Assembly: GCA_965658375.1 (NCBI GenBank)
Contig: CBFHSD010000025.1
Location: 1-33,027 of the forward strand
DNA: 33,027 nucleotides
Direction of reading: 5' to 3'
DNA from: CBFHSD01 sp965658375
GTDB taxonomy: Bacteria > Bacteroidota > Bacteroidia > Flavobacteriales_G > Salibacteraceae
A program made the translations under genes and the position numbers. Each line of letters starts with the position of its first letter. Position 1 is the first letter of the stretch. The notes beneath the pieces are model-generated. The model was given only the letters and a program-made list of their open reading frames with translations. It ran no database searches and had not been told where the DNA came from. This document shows positions 1-6,591 of this stretch, piece by piece.

Positions 1-39
1 GCCAATGGTTTCTAAAATGTTATTCTTAACGTGTTTCAT
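1..39 (-). CDS. Cysteine synthase / cystathionine beta-synthase family, N-terminal fragment
   Basis: Only the first 13 codons lie in the window. Read from the ATG at 39-37 on the minus strand they give MKHVKNNILETIG. The NILETIG stretch is the usual N-terminus of fold-type II PLP enzymes that make cysteine or cystathionine, where it continues as NTPLV. The start codon is 3 nt after the stop of the ABC permease gene at 43, so the two are probably co-transcribed. Whether this is a stand-alone cysteine synthase or a cystathionine beta-synthase with CBS domains cannot be decided from 13 residues. Confidence 0.6.
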   Translation of the reverse strand, partial: MKHVKNNILETIG

Positions 40-42
40 ATC

Positions 43-1278
43 TCAATCAAATTTGATGGCCTTTACAGGACTAATTTTGGTAATGAAGTACGAAGGTATA
101 ATCAGCATAGCAACGCACAACAACATGGTACAAGCATTTAAACCAATAAGATTAATGGCTTCAAGATGAATAGGTACTCGATCGATGTAGTAAGTCTCCT
201 GATCTAGGGTGATGAAGCCTGTTTTTAGTTGAATAAAAGCGAGGCCCAAACCGATGAGGTTTCCCCAAAAAAGTCCCACACCAATCAGGTAACTGGCATG
301 TAACAAGAATATTTTTCGAATGTTCCAATTACTAGCTCCTAGCGCTTTGAAAATCCCAATCATTTGACTTCTGTCTAGTATCATAATCAATAGGGCAGAG
401 GTCATGTTAATCCCACATACTAGAATCATGAGTACTATGATAATGATCACGTTCACATCTTGTAGCTCGAGCCATCCAAAAATGTCAGAATGCCTTTGCT
501 TAATAGTGGTTGATTTCAATTGGAAGGGAATGTTCTCATAAATGATTTGATCCATGCGTTCCAAATCTTCAAAACTTCCTAGGTTGATTTCAAAACCTCC
601 TACTTGATTCGGCTCCCAATCGTTGATTTTCTGAATGTGTTTAATGTCGCCAAGGAGTAAAAGATTATCAAAATCTTCCAATCCTGTTTTGTAAATCCCA
701 GCAACATAAAAGCGCCTTGGTCGCGCTTTTTGGTTTTGGATGAAATAAATAATCAGCTTGTCATCAATAGACAAGCGCATCTTGTTGGCTATGGATTCGC
801 TAATTAAGACACTGTCATTTTTAGAGCTGTCACTCATGTGAATGATGTGTCCTTCAACGAGATTTTTTTCAAAGAAATCCCAATGGTAATTTTGGTCTAC
901 TCCTTTCAAAACCACACCTAGAATTTCGTCTTTGGTTTTTAGTATTCCAGCTTTGTTGGCATACACAGAGATATTGGCTATTTCTTCAAGTGAGTCAATA
1001 GTGGGGTAGAAGTCTTGCTCTTTAGAAACGGGGTCTAAGTCATAGCCATCGGCAGATTGAAATTTGGTAATGTCTATATGCCCGCCAAAACCAACAACTT
1101 TAGACTTAATCTCTTTTTGAAATCCTGTGAGAATTGCAATGGCCAAAATCATGATAACAACACCCAAGGCAATGCCACCAATAGCAATGCGAATAATTGG
1201 ATTTGTTCTCCTTTTTTGCTCAGAGTCCAATGGTTGAGTTTGGCGCAATTTGTGCGCTATAAATCGTTCAAATTTCAA
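43..1278 (-). CDS. FtsX/LolC-LolE-type ABC transporter permease
   Basis: A 411-residue inner-membrane permease. One membrane helix lies near residues 28-52, followed by a periplasmic MacB-type core of about 220 residues and three C-terminal helices near 275-300, 325-350 and 378-400. This is the one-plus-three FtsX topology of LolC/LolE. The N-terminus MKFERFIA is typical of lipoprotein-releasing permeases, so the ATG start is probably right. Proteins of this group work with a LolD-type ATPase to extract lipoproteins from the inner membrane, but no ATPase gene is in the window. It is followed after 3 nt by the cysteine synthase-like gene and faces the NamZ-type gene divergently. Lipoprotein release is inferred from the family. 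Confidence 0.8.
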   Translation of the reverse strand: MKFERFIAHKLRQTQPLDSEQKRRTNPIIRIAIGGIALGVVIMILAIAILTGFQKEIKSKVVGFGGHIDITKFQSADGYDLDPVSKEQDFYPTIDSLEEIANISVYANKAGILKTKDEILGVVLKGVDQNYHWDFFEKNLVEGHIIHMSDSSKNDSVLISESIANKMRLSIDDKLIIYFIQNQKARPRRFYVAGIYKTGLEDFDNLLLLGDIKHIQKINDWEPNQVGGFEINLGSFEDLERMDQIIYENIPFQLKSTTIKQRHSDIFGWLELQDVNVIIIIVLMILVCGINMTSALLIMILDRSQMIGIFKALGASNWNIRKIFLLHASYLIGVGLFWGNLIGLGLAFIQLKTGFITLDQETYYIDRVPIHLEAINLIGLNACTMLLCVAMLIIPSYFITKISPVKAIKFD

Positions 1279-1302
1279 GTGACGAATATGTTACTTTAAT
1301 AT

Positions 1303-1310
1303 TAAGTTTG
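1303..1310 (+). promoter_or_regulatory. Possible -7 promoter element for the NamZ gene
   Basis: TAAGTTTG matches the Bacteroidota -7 consensus TAnnTTTG. It lies in the very short divergent space between the permease and NamZ genes. If it is used, transcription starts near 1316 and translation must begin at TTG 1341 rather than TTG 1308. No clear -33 TTG is seen. Confidence 0.25.
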
Positions 1311-2552
1311 GCTTTCAATAATTGCATCAAAGCACCCGTATTGGCAGGTAAAAGTAGAAAATTCACGTGCGCTATTCTTTTGATCTTATCAACAACTTTA
1401 GGATGGGCTCAAAACGACTCTTTATCTCTTGATAAACAAGAGCTTATGGTTGGTGCAAAACGCTTAGATCAATACCTTTCCTTGCTAGATGGAAAGAAAG
1501 TTGGCATAGTTGCCAATCATTCTTCATTGGTAGACAATGCACATTTAGTAGATACCTTGCTTGCACTTGGAGTAGATATTCGAATTGTTTTTGCGCCAGA
1601 ACATGGATTTAGAGGCAAAGCAGATGCGGGAGCCAATGTGAAAGATTCAAGAGATTCGAAGACTGGAATACCCATTCAGTCTCTTTATGGGAAATCTAAA
1701 AAGCCTTCATTAAGAGATTTGAATGGACTTGACATTGTTGTTTTTGATATTCAAGATGTAGGTGTTCGGTTTTACACATACATCTCTACCATGCATTACG
1801 TAATGGAGGCGTGTGCCGATGTTGGAATACCAATCATTGTTTTAGATCGTCCAAACCCGAATGGTTTTTACGTAGATGGCCCCGTTTTAGAATTGGATCA
1901 GCAAAGCTTTGTGGGCATGCATCCCATACCCTTAGTTCATGGGCTTACAGTGGCAGAGCTGGCTCAAATGATTGCCGGTGAGGGTTGGCTGCAATCTATT
2001 GATGCACCAACCTTAATTACAATTAAATGTCAGGGGTACACGCATGATATGCTCTACGAATTGCCAGTTCCTCCATCTCCAAATTTGCCCAATATGAATG
2101 CCGTTTATCTTTATCCATCTTTAGGGATGTTTGAAGGAACGGTGATGAGTGTAGCTCGTGGAACAGATTTTCCATTTCAGGCATTTGGCCACCCGAAACT
2201 AAACAAGGGAACCTTCTACTTTACTCCAGAACCATGTCATGGTGCGCAAGACCCTAAATACAACAATGAAAAGTGTCGAGGTTATGATCTTAGATCTTTT
2301 GGTGGAAAATACATTGTAGAGTATAAAAAGGTATACCTGTATTGGTTGATGGATGCTTTTCAGGGCTATGGTCAACAAAACGACTTTTTCTTAACCAATA
2401 ATTTTTTCAATCTTCTGGCAGGAAATCAATTGTTGAAGCAACAACTTTTGCTTGGCTCCTCTGAAGAAAAAATAAGAAAGAGCTGGGAACCTGCTTTAAT
2501 TGAATACAAGGCGATGAGAAAACAGTATTTGCTTTATCCTGATTTTAAATAA
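1308..2552 (+). CDS. namZ: DUF1343 / NamZ-type exo-beta-N-acetylmuramidase
   Basis: A secreted protein of about 400 residues with the DUF1343 motifs in order: VANHSSLVDNAHLVDTLL, FAPEHGFRG, VFDIQDVGVRFYTY, VLDRPNPNG, then PPSPNLPNM and YLYPSLGMFEGT. Characterised members (NamZ) remove terminal MurNAc from peptidoglycan fragments, which suits cell-wall recycling; MurQ at 21797-22603 would act later in that pathway. A signal peptide (KFTCAILLILSTTLGWAQ) follows the start. There is no ATG or GTG upstream of it: the frame is open from 1263 and offers TTG at 1308 or TTG at 1341. The 1341 start gives a more normal signal peptide, and a TAAGTTTG promoter-like element at 1303-1310 also favours it. 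I list the longer form. Confidence 0.85.
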   Translation: MAFNNCIKAPVLAGKSRKFTCAILLILSTTLGWAQNDSLSLDKQELMVGAKRLDQYLSLLDGKKVGIVANHSSLVDNAHLVDTLLALGVDIRIVFAPEHGFRGKADAGANVKDSRDSKTGIPIQSLYGKSKKPSLRDLNGLDIVVFDIQDVGVRFYTYISTMHYVMEACADVGIPIIVLDRPNPNGFYVDGPVLELDQQSFVGMHPIPLVHGLTVAELAQMIAGEGWLQSIDAPTLITIKCQGYTHDMLYELPVPPSPNLPNMNAVYLYPSLGMFEGTVMSVARGTDFPFQAFGHPKLNKGTFYFTPEPCHGAQDPKYNNEKCRGYDLRSFGGKYIVEYKKVYLYWLMDAFQGYGQQNDFFLTNNFFNLLAGNQLLKQQLLLGSSEEKIRKSWEPALIEYKAMRKQYLLYPDFK

Positions 2553-2615
2553 AGTTTTAAGCTCCTTCTTGAACCATTGTGCGTCAATTTCGTTATTCCA
2601 TGAAACCTTATTAAT

Positions 2616-3068
2616 ATGACACATTTAAACGCAGGAGATGATGCTCCTATTTTTGAAGGAATTGATCAAGACGGAAATACAATCTCACTGAAAGATTTTG
2701 AAGGAAAGAAAGTCATCTTGTATTTCTACCCGAAAGATGATACTCCAGGTTGTACTGCACAAGCTTGTAACCTAAGAGATAATTACGAAGATCTTTTAAG
2801 TAAAGGATATGTCGTAGTTGGTGTTTCTGCAGACAAAGTTGATAAGCATAAGAAGTTCATCAATAAATACAACTTACCATTCCCCTTAATTGCTGATACA
2901 GAAAGAACTGTAATTGAACAATACGGAGTTTGGGGAGAAAAGAAATTTATGGGTAAAATCTATGACGGAATTCACAGAGAAACCTTTGTTATTAGCGAAG
3001 AAGGTAAGATCGAAGAAGTGATTCATAAAGTAAAAACGAAAGACCACACTGCTCAAATCTTAGGATAA
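2616..3068 (+). CDS. bcp: Thioredoxin-dependent peroxiredoxin, BCP/PrxQ type
   Basis: A 150-residue cytoplasmic thiol peroxidase that reduces H2O2 and organic hydroperoxides with electrons from thioredoxin. The PxxxTxxC site is P39-T43-C46, with C46 the peroxidatic cysteine. C51 is placed five residues later as the resolving cysteine, the atypical 2-Cys pattern of PrxQ (DDTPGCTAQACNLRD). Length and N-terminus (AGDDAPIFEGIDQDG) are normal for the family. It lies 63 nt after the NamZ gene in the same direction and is followed by a strong hairpin terminator at 3105-3144. I saw no obvious own promoter. Confidence 0.95.
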   Translation: MTHLNAGDDAPIFEGIDQDGNTISLKDFEGKKVILYFYPKDDTPGCTAQACNLRDNYEDLLSKGYVVVGVSADKVDKHKKFINKYNLPFPLIADTERTVIEQYGVWGEKKFMGKIYDGIHRETFVISEEGKIEEVIHKVKTKDHTAQILG

Positions 3069-3104
3069 GAAAAAAGCATTGTTTCAAAATTTTATTAAAA
3101 AAAG

Positions 3105-3144
3105 AAAGCAACGTAAATACATTACATTTACAGTTGCTTTTTTT
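3105..3144. terminator. Intrinsic terminator after bcp
   Basis: AAAGCAAC (3105-3112) pairs with GTTGCTTT (3133-3140), and GTAAAT (3113-3118) with ATTTAC (3126-3131), with a single bulged A at 3132. A T-tract follows and an A-tract precedes, so it could work in both directions. Its end is only 29 nt before the recA start codon. Confidence 0.8.
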
Positions 3145-3173
3145 GTATCCAATCGAATGAAAAAAAATATAGC

Positions 3174-4178
3174 ATGTCAAAAGATGTAGCCAAAGAGAAG
3201 TTAAAAGCATTGCAAATGACCCTAGACCGTTTAGATAAAACTTACGGTAAGGGAACCATCATGCGCATGGGCGATGAAGCAGTTGTAGATATAGAAGTTA
3301 TTCCTTCAGGATCTATTGCTTTGGATTTAGCCTTGGGAATAGGTGGGTATCCTAGAGGGAGAATAGTTGAAATTTATGGTCCTGAATCTTCAGGTAAAAC
3401 TACTCTGGCCATTCACGCGATCGCAGAAGTGCAAAAACAAGGTGGCATTGCTGCTTTTATTGATGCAGAGCATGCTTTTGATCGTTTTTACGCTGAAAGC
3501 TTAGGTGTGGATACAGAGAACCTCTTAATCTCACAGCCTGATAATGGTGAGCAAGCCTTAGAGATTGCAGATAATCTCATTCGCTCTGGTGCTATTGATT
3601 TGATTGTAATTGATTCTGTAGCAGCGCTTACTCCTAAAGCAGAGATTGAAGGAGAGATGGGAGACAGTAAAATGGGTTTACAGGCTCGTTTAATGTCTCA
3701 AGCATTGAGAAAATTGACAGCCAGCATTTCTAAAACTCATTGTACAGCTATATTTATTAACCAGTTGCGTGAGAAAATTGGTGTGATGTTCGGGAACCCA
3801 GAAACAACCACAGGTGGTAATGCGCTTAAGTTTTATTCTTCAGTGCGACTAGATATTCGTAGATCTACCCAGATAAAGGTTGCTGATGAAGTTGTTGGAA
3901 ATCATGTGAAGGTGAAAGTCGTAAAGAACAAAGTGGCTCCGCCATTTAGAAGAGCTGAATTTGACATCATGTATGGCGAAGGGATATCTCGTCTAGGTGA
4001 GGTGATAGATCTTGGAGTAGACCATGGAATTGTGAAAAAAAGTGGTTCTTGGTTCTCTTACGGAGAAACCAAATTAGGGCAAGGTAGAGATGCCGTGAAA
4101 ACGATATTGGTAGATAATCCAGAATTGTTAGAAGAAATTGAAGCAAAAATTATTGCAGCATTGGCTGGAAAAGAATAA
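3174..4178 (+). CDS. recA: RecA recombinase
   Basis: A 334-residue DNA strand-exchange ATPase, central to homologous recombination and the SOS response. Walker A GPESSGKTT is at residues 69-77. The catalytic glutamate is in IDAEHAFD (E99, equivalent to E. coli E96). Walker B is in LIVIDSVAALTP, and the L2/ATP-cap region is in INQLREKIGVMFGNPETTTGG. The C-terminal tail is short and weakly acidic. The gene sits between two terminators, 3105-3144 upstream and 4217-4241 downstream, so it is probably monocistronic, although its own promoter must then overlap the upstream hairpin. I found no LexA-type operator in the 29 nt left between hairpin and start. Confidence 0.98.
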   Translation: MSKDVAKEKLKALQMTLDRLDKTYGKGTIMRMGDEAVVDIEVIPSGSIALDLALGIGGYPRGRIVEIYGPESSGKTTLAIHAIAEVQKQGGIAAFIDAEHAFDRFYAESLGVDTENLLISQPDNGEQALEIADNLIRSGAIDLIVIDSVAALTPKAEIEGEMGDSKMGLQARLMSQALRKLTASISKTHCTAIFINQLREKIGVMFGNPETTTGGNALKFYSSVRLDIRRSTQIKVADEVVGNHVKVKVVKNKVAPPFRRAEFDIMYGEGISRLGEVIDLGVDHGIVKKSGSWFSYGETKLGQGRDAVKTILVDNPELLEEIEAKIIAALAGKE

Positions 4179-4205
4179 AACACTTTCGAAACAACTATTT
4201 CATTT

Positions 4206-4213
4206 TACATTTG
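4206..4213 (+). promoter_or_regulatory. -7 promoter element for the TPR lipoprotein gene
   Basis: TACATTTG is a perfect TAnnTTTG element 40 nt before the ATG at 4254. A TTTC (4184-4187) lies 18 nt upstream as a possible -33 box. The predicted start site, near 4219, is inside the 5' arm of the recA terminator. Confidence 0.45.
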
Positions 4214-4216
4214 AAG

Positions 4217-4241
4217 CTCCGAGAAATCGGAGTTTTTTTTT
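4217..4241 (+). terminator. Intrinsic terminator of recA
   Basis: CTCCGA (4217-4222), loop GAAA, TCGGAG (4227-4232), then nine T residues. The T-tract ends 12 nt before the next start codon, so the terminator shares its DNA with the leader of the TPR gene. Confidence 0.85.
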
Positions 4242-4253
4242 AATCCATCGAAA

Positions 4254-5276
4254 ATGAATCAATTCAAATATTTAGCCTTTTTACTTTTACTTCTAGGTTG
4301 TGATGAACCCCAACCTTCATCAACAATTCCTGAAGTTGAAATAAAAGAAAGTAGTCAAGCAGTTGACTCTTTAATCTGGTTCAATGATCAGATACTTAAA
4401 GAACCAAAGAACGATGCTTTGTACTATAAGAGAGGAATGTACAAATTTAGAATAGGAGAAGCTTTAGGAGGTCAGGCAGATGTAGATCGCGCTCTGAAGA
4501 TAGACTCGATGAATGGAGAATACCTGTTGGCGAAGGCGGCATTTCTTTTTGATAAGGGTTCTTACCAAGAATCTAAGCAATGTATGGAAAGTGCCATGGA
4601 AAGAGACCCAGAGTACTTACCAGCATATTTAAAGTTGGCAGATATGTATTTGCTTACTCAAAACTATGATGAGCTTTATGTGGTACTGAATAGAGCTTTG
4701 GAAGTAGATGTGAATCATGCACCCGCATATTTCAAGAAAGGCTTGGCATATAAAGAACAAGGGAAATTTAAGAATGCAACCACCAATTTCCAAACAGCGG
4801 TAGAACAAGACAATGAGATGTATGCGGCTTGGGTACAGCTTGGTTTGATGTATGCCATGGCTAAGGATGAATTGGCCATTGATTACTATAACAACGCCAT
4901 ACTTTTAGATTCTACAAACCCAGAAGCACTTTATAACAAAGCCTATTATTTACAAGAAACGAACAGAGCAACGGAAGCGATAGAAGTATATGCGCAAATT
5001 ATTCGTCATCAACCCACCCATCTTAACGCTTGGTATAATACGGGGTATGTGCAAATGGTTATGTTGGATGAATACCAAGAAGCGATCAATTCATTTAATA
5101 AAGTGATTGGACAAAATCCCGCGGCTTATAAGGCCATCTACAACAGAGGTTTGTGTTATGAGGAATTAGAGAATTACGAGATGGCTCAGCAAGACTTTCA
5201 AGCGTCATTATCTATAAATCCAACCTTTACTTTGGCGGCTCAGTCAATGGAACGCTTAGATAGAAAAGGAAAATAA
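4254..5276 (+). CDS. TPR-repeat lipoprotein
   Basis: A 340-residue lipoprotein. A short hydrophobic signal (FKYLAFLLLLLG) ends in a lipobox with C16 as the lipidated residue. From about residue 53 to 324 the chain is made of roughly eight 34-residue tetratricopeptide repeats, recognisable by the A-Y-x-x-x-G-x-x-Y pattern and by terminal N-P or D-P/S turns (for example HAPAYFKKGLAYKEQGKF). TPR arrays are protein-binding scaffolds, so a role in assembling an envelope complex is likely but the partner is unknown. The start is fixed by the lipobox. Expression probably comes from TACATTTG at 4206-4213, and transcription ends in the hairpin at 5293-5323. Confidence 0.85.
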   Translation: MNQFKYLAFLLLLLGCDEPQPSSTIPEVEIKESSQAVDSLIWFNDQILKEPKNDALYYKRGMYKFRIGEALGGQADVDRALKIDSMNGEYLLAKAAFLFDKGSYQESKQCMESAMERDPEYLPAYLKLADMYLLTQNYDELYVVLNRALEVDVNHAPAYFKKGLAYKEQGKFKNATTNFQTAVEQDNEMYAAWVQLGLMYAMAKDELAIDYYNNAILLDSTNPEALYNKAYYLQETNRATEAIEVYAQIIRHQPTHLNAWYNTGYVQMVMLDEYQEAINSFNKVIGQNPAAYKAIYNRGLCYEELENYEMAQQDFQASLSINPTFTLAAQSMERLDRKGK

Positions 5277-5292
5277 GAAGAATAAAAGGTAC

Positions 5293-5323
5293 AAAAAAGG
5301 CGCTCATTTGAGCGCCTTTTTTT
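5293..5323. terminator. Bidirectional terminator between TPR gene and rplT
   Basis: GGCGCTCA (5299-5306), loop TT, TGAGCGCC (5309-5316), flanked by AAAAAA and TTTTTTT. The symmetric A and T tracts let it serve both the plus-strand TPR gene and the converging thrS-infC-rpmI-rplT operon. Confidence 0.9.
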
Positions 5324-5352
5324 ATTTGGTAGAATAATTTACAGGGAAGTAT

Positions 5353-5697
5353 TTATTTTACTTTTTTAACTACTGCTTTAAAAGCATCTGGATGATTCAA
5401 CGCTAAATCTGCAAGAGCCTTACGGTTCAATTCGATATTCGCTTCATTCAGTTTACCCATAAACACACTGTAGCTCATACCGTGCTCACGAGCAGCGGCA
5501 TTGATACGTTGTATCCATAAACTTCTGAAATTACGTTTCTTTTGCTTACGCCCAATGTAGGCATATTGCATTCCACGTTCAACAGCATTTTTAGATACTG
5601 TCCAAACGTTTTTTCTGCGACCAAAGTATCCTTTGGCCTGCTTCATCACTTTTTTTCTTCTGGCTCTACTGGCAACAGAATTTACACTTCTTGGCAT
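5353..5697 (-). CDS. rplT: 50S ribosomal protein L20
   Basis: A 114-residue basic ribosomal protein that binds 23S rRNA early in assembly of the large subunit. It begins MPRSVNSVASRARRKK and contains the conserved AKGYFGRRKNVW and YAYIGRKQKKRNFRSLWI blocks. The frame is open for 12 codons further upstream, but MPRSVN is the universal L20 start, so the ATG at 5697 is chosen. It is the last gene of the thrS-infC-rpmI-rplT operon, 83 nt after rpmI, and is followed by the terminator at 5293-5323. In Enterobacteria and Bacillus L20 represses its own operon; whether it does so here is not visible. Confidence 0.97.
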   Translation of the reverse strand: MPRSVNSVASRARRKKVMKQAKGYFGRRKNVWTVSKNAVERGMQYAYIGRKQKKRNFRSLWIQRINAAAREHGMSYSVFMGKLNEANIELNRKALADLALNHPDAFKAVVKKVK

Positions 5698-5771
5698 AAT
5701 TTTAATGTTTTTTGCTCTCAAGCGGTTGAACAAGCCAACTCTTAGGTGCTCGAATGCGGGTTAAACAAACC

Positions 5772-5791
5772 TGTGTATACTTAGATACACA
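5772..5791 (-). other. Small hairpin over the rpmI stop codon
   Basis: TGTGTAT (5772-5778) and ATACACA (5785-5791) form a perfect 7-bp stem. The six-base loop contains the rpmI stop codon (5781-5783). There is no T-tract, so it is not an intrinsic terminator. It could affect rpmI-rplT mRNA processing or coupling, but I see no match to a known L20-binding structure. Confidence 0.35.
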
Positions 5792-5975
5792 ATTGTTGCT
5801 TGATGCTCTTCTCGTCAGATTTGTGCACCAAGGCAGACTTAGTTAAATTTCGCTTTTGCTTCGTCTCTTTCTTTGTAAGAATGTGACTTTTAAAAGCATG
5901 TTTTCTCTTAAGTTTTCCTGTTCCGGTCAACTTAAAGCGCTTTTTAGCGCTTGATTTTGTTTTCATTTTTGGCAT
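5781..5975 (-). CDS. rpmI: 50S ribosomal protein L35
   Basis: A 64-residue highly basic protein of the large ribosomal subunit. The start MPKMKTKSSAKKRFKLTGTG is the family signature, and KLKRKHAFKSHILTKK follows as usual. Its length is normal for L35 (about 64-66). It lies 41 nt downstream of infC in the classical operon. The final residues (QQLCI) and stop codon fall inside a small inverted repeat. Confidence 0.97.
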   Translation of the reverse strand: MPKMKTKSSAKKRFKLTGTGKLKRKHAFKSHILTKKETKQKRNLTKSALVHKSDEKSIKQQLCI

Positions 5976-6016
5976 GTCAAATCCTCCTTTTTTCCCTGTG
6001 GTTCTACCAAATACTT

Positions 6017-6568
6017 TTATTTCTTTTTCTTCTTTGGAGCAATAAACATAATCATACGCTTACCTTCCATTTTCGGCATTTGTTCTACAATACCGTAATC
6101 TTCAAGATCTTGAGCTAGTCTTAATAATAAAACGTGTCCTTGATCTTTAAACAAAATAGAGCGGCCTTTAAAAAACACATAGGCTTTCAGTTTGGCTCCC
6201 TCTTCTAAAAACTTGATGGCATGCTTACACTTAAACTCGTAATCATGTTCATCTGTTTGCGGACCAAAGCGAATTTCTTTAATAACGACTTTCAGCGTTT
6301 TCGCTTTGATTTCTTTTTGTTTCTTTTTCTGCTCGTACAAGAACTTTTTATAGTCAATGATTTTACAAACAGGCGGTGAAGCCTTCGGTGAAATCTCAAC
6401 TAAGTCAAGTTCTAAATCTTCAGCCATTCTTTTGGCTTCACCCAGAGGATACACACCTGGTTCAATATTTTCACCTACAACCCTAACAGGGTCAAAAGTG
6501 ATAAAATCATTGATTCTATGTGGATTTTCGGGTTCTCTGCGTGGTCTAAAACTTCTTCTTCTTTTAAT
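6017..6568 (-). CDS. infC: Translation initiation factor IF-3, with AUU start codon
   Basis: IF-3 keeps free 30S subunits apart and checks the start codon during initiation. The C-terminal domain is clear (KEIRFGPQTDEHDYEFK, FFKGRSI, MPKMEGKRMIMF), as is the N-domain (RVVGENIEPG, DLVEISPKASPPVCKIIDYKKF). The only conventional start in frame is GTG at 6454, which would cut off the first third of the N-domain. Upstream of it the frame stays open through REPENPHRIND and is closed by TAA at 6575-6577. Between that stop and the conserved residues there is no ATG, GTG or TTG, but there is ATT at 6568-6566, followed by KRRRSFRPRR. AUU is the known autoregulatory start of infC in E. coli, so I assign a 183-residue protein from ATT. 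The gene starts 23 nt after thrS. Confidence 0.88.
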   Translation of the reverse strand: MKRRRSFRPRREPENPHRINDFITFDPVRVVGENIEPGVYPLGEAKRMAEDLELDLVEISPKASPPVCKIIDYKKFLYEQKKKQKEIKAKTLKVVIKEIRFGPQTDEHDYEFKCKHAIKFLEEGAKLKAYVFFKGRSILFKDQGHVLLLRLAQDLEDYGIVEQMPKMEGKRMIMFIAPKKKKK

Positions 6569-6591
6569 GGTCGTTTACTTTTTGGTTTAAC

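Noticed and set aside
5698..5733. Twelve-codon N-terminal extension of L20
   Set aside because: MPRSVNSVASR is the conserved L20 start and the extra residues do not belong to the family.
6017..6454. infC starting at GTG 6454
   Set aside because: It would remove conserved N-domain residues that are encoded in frame directly upstream; ATT 6568 gives the full protein.
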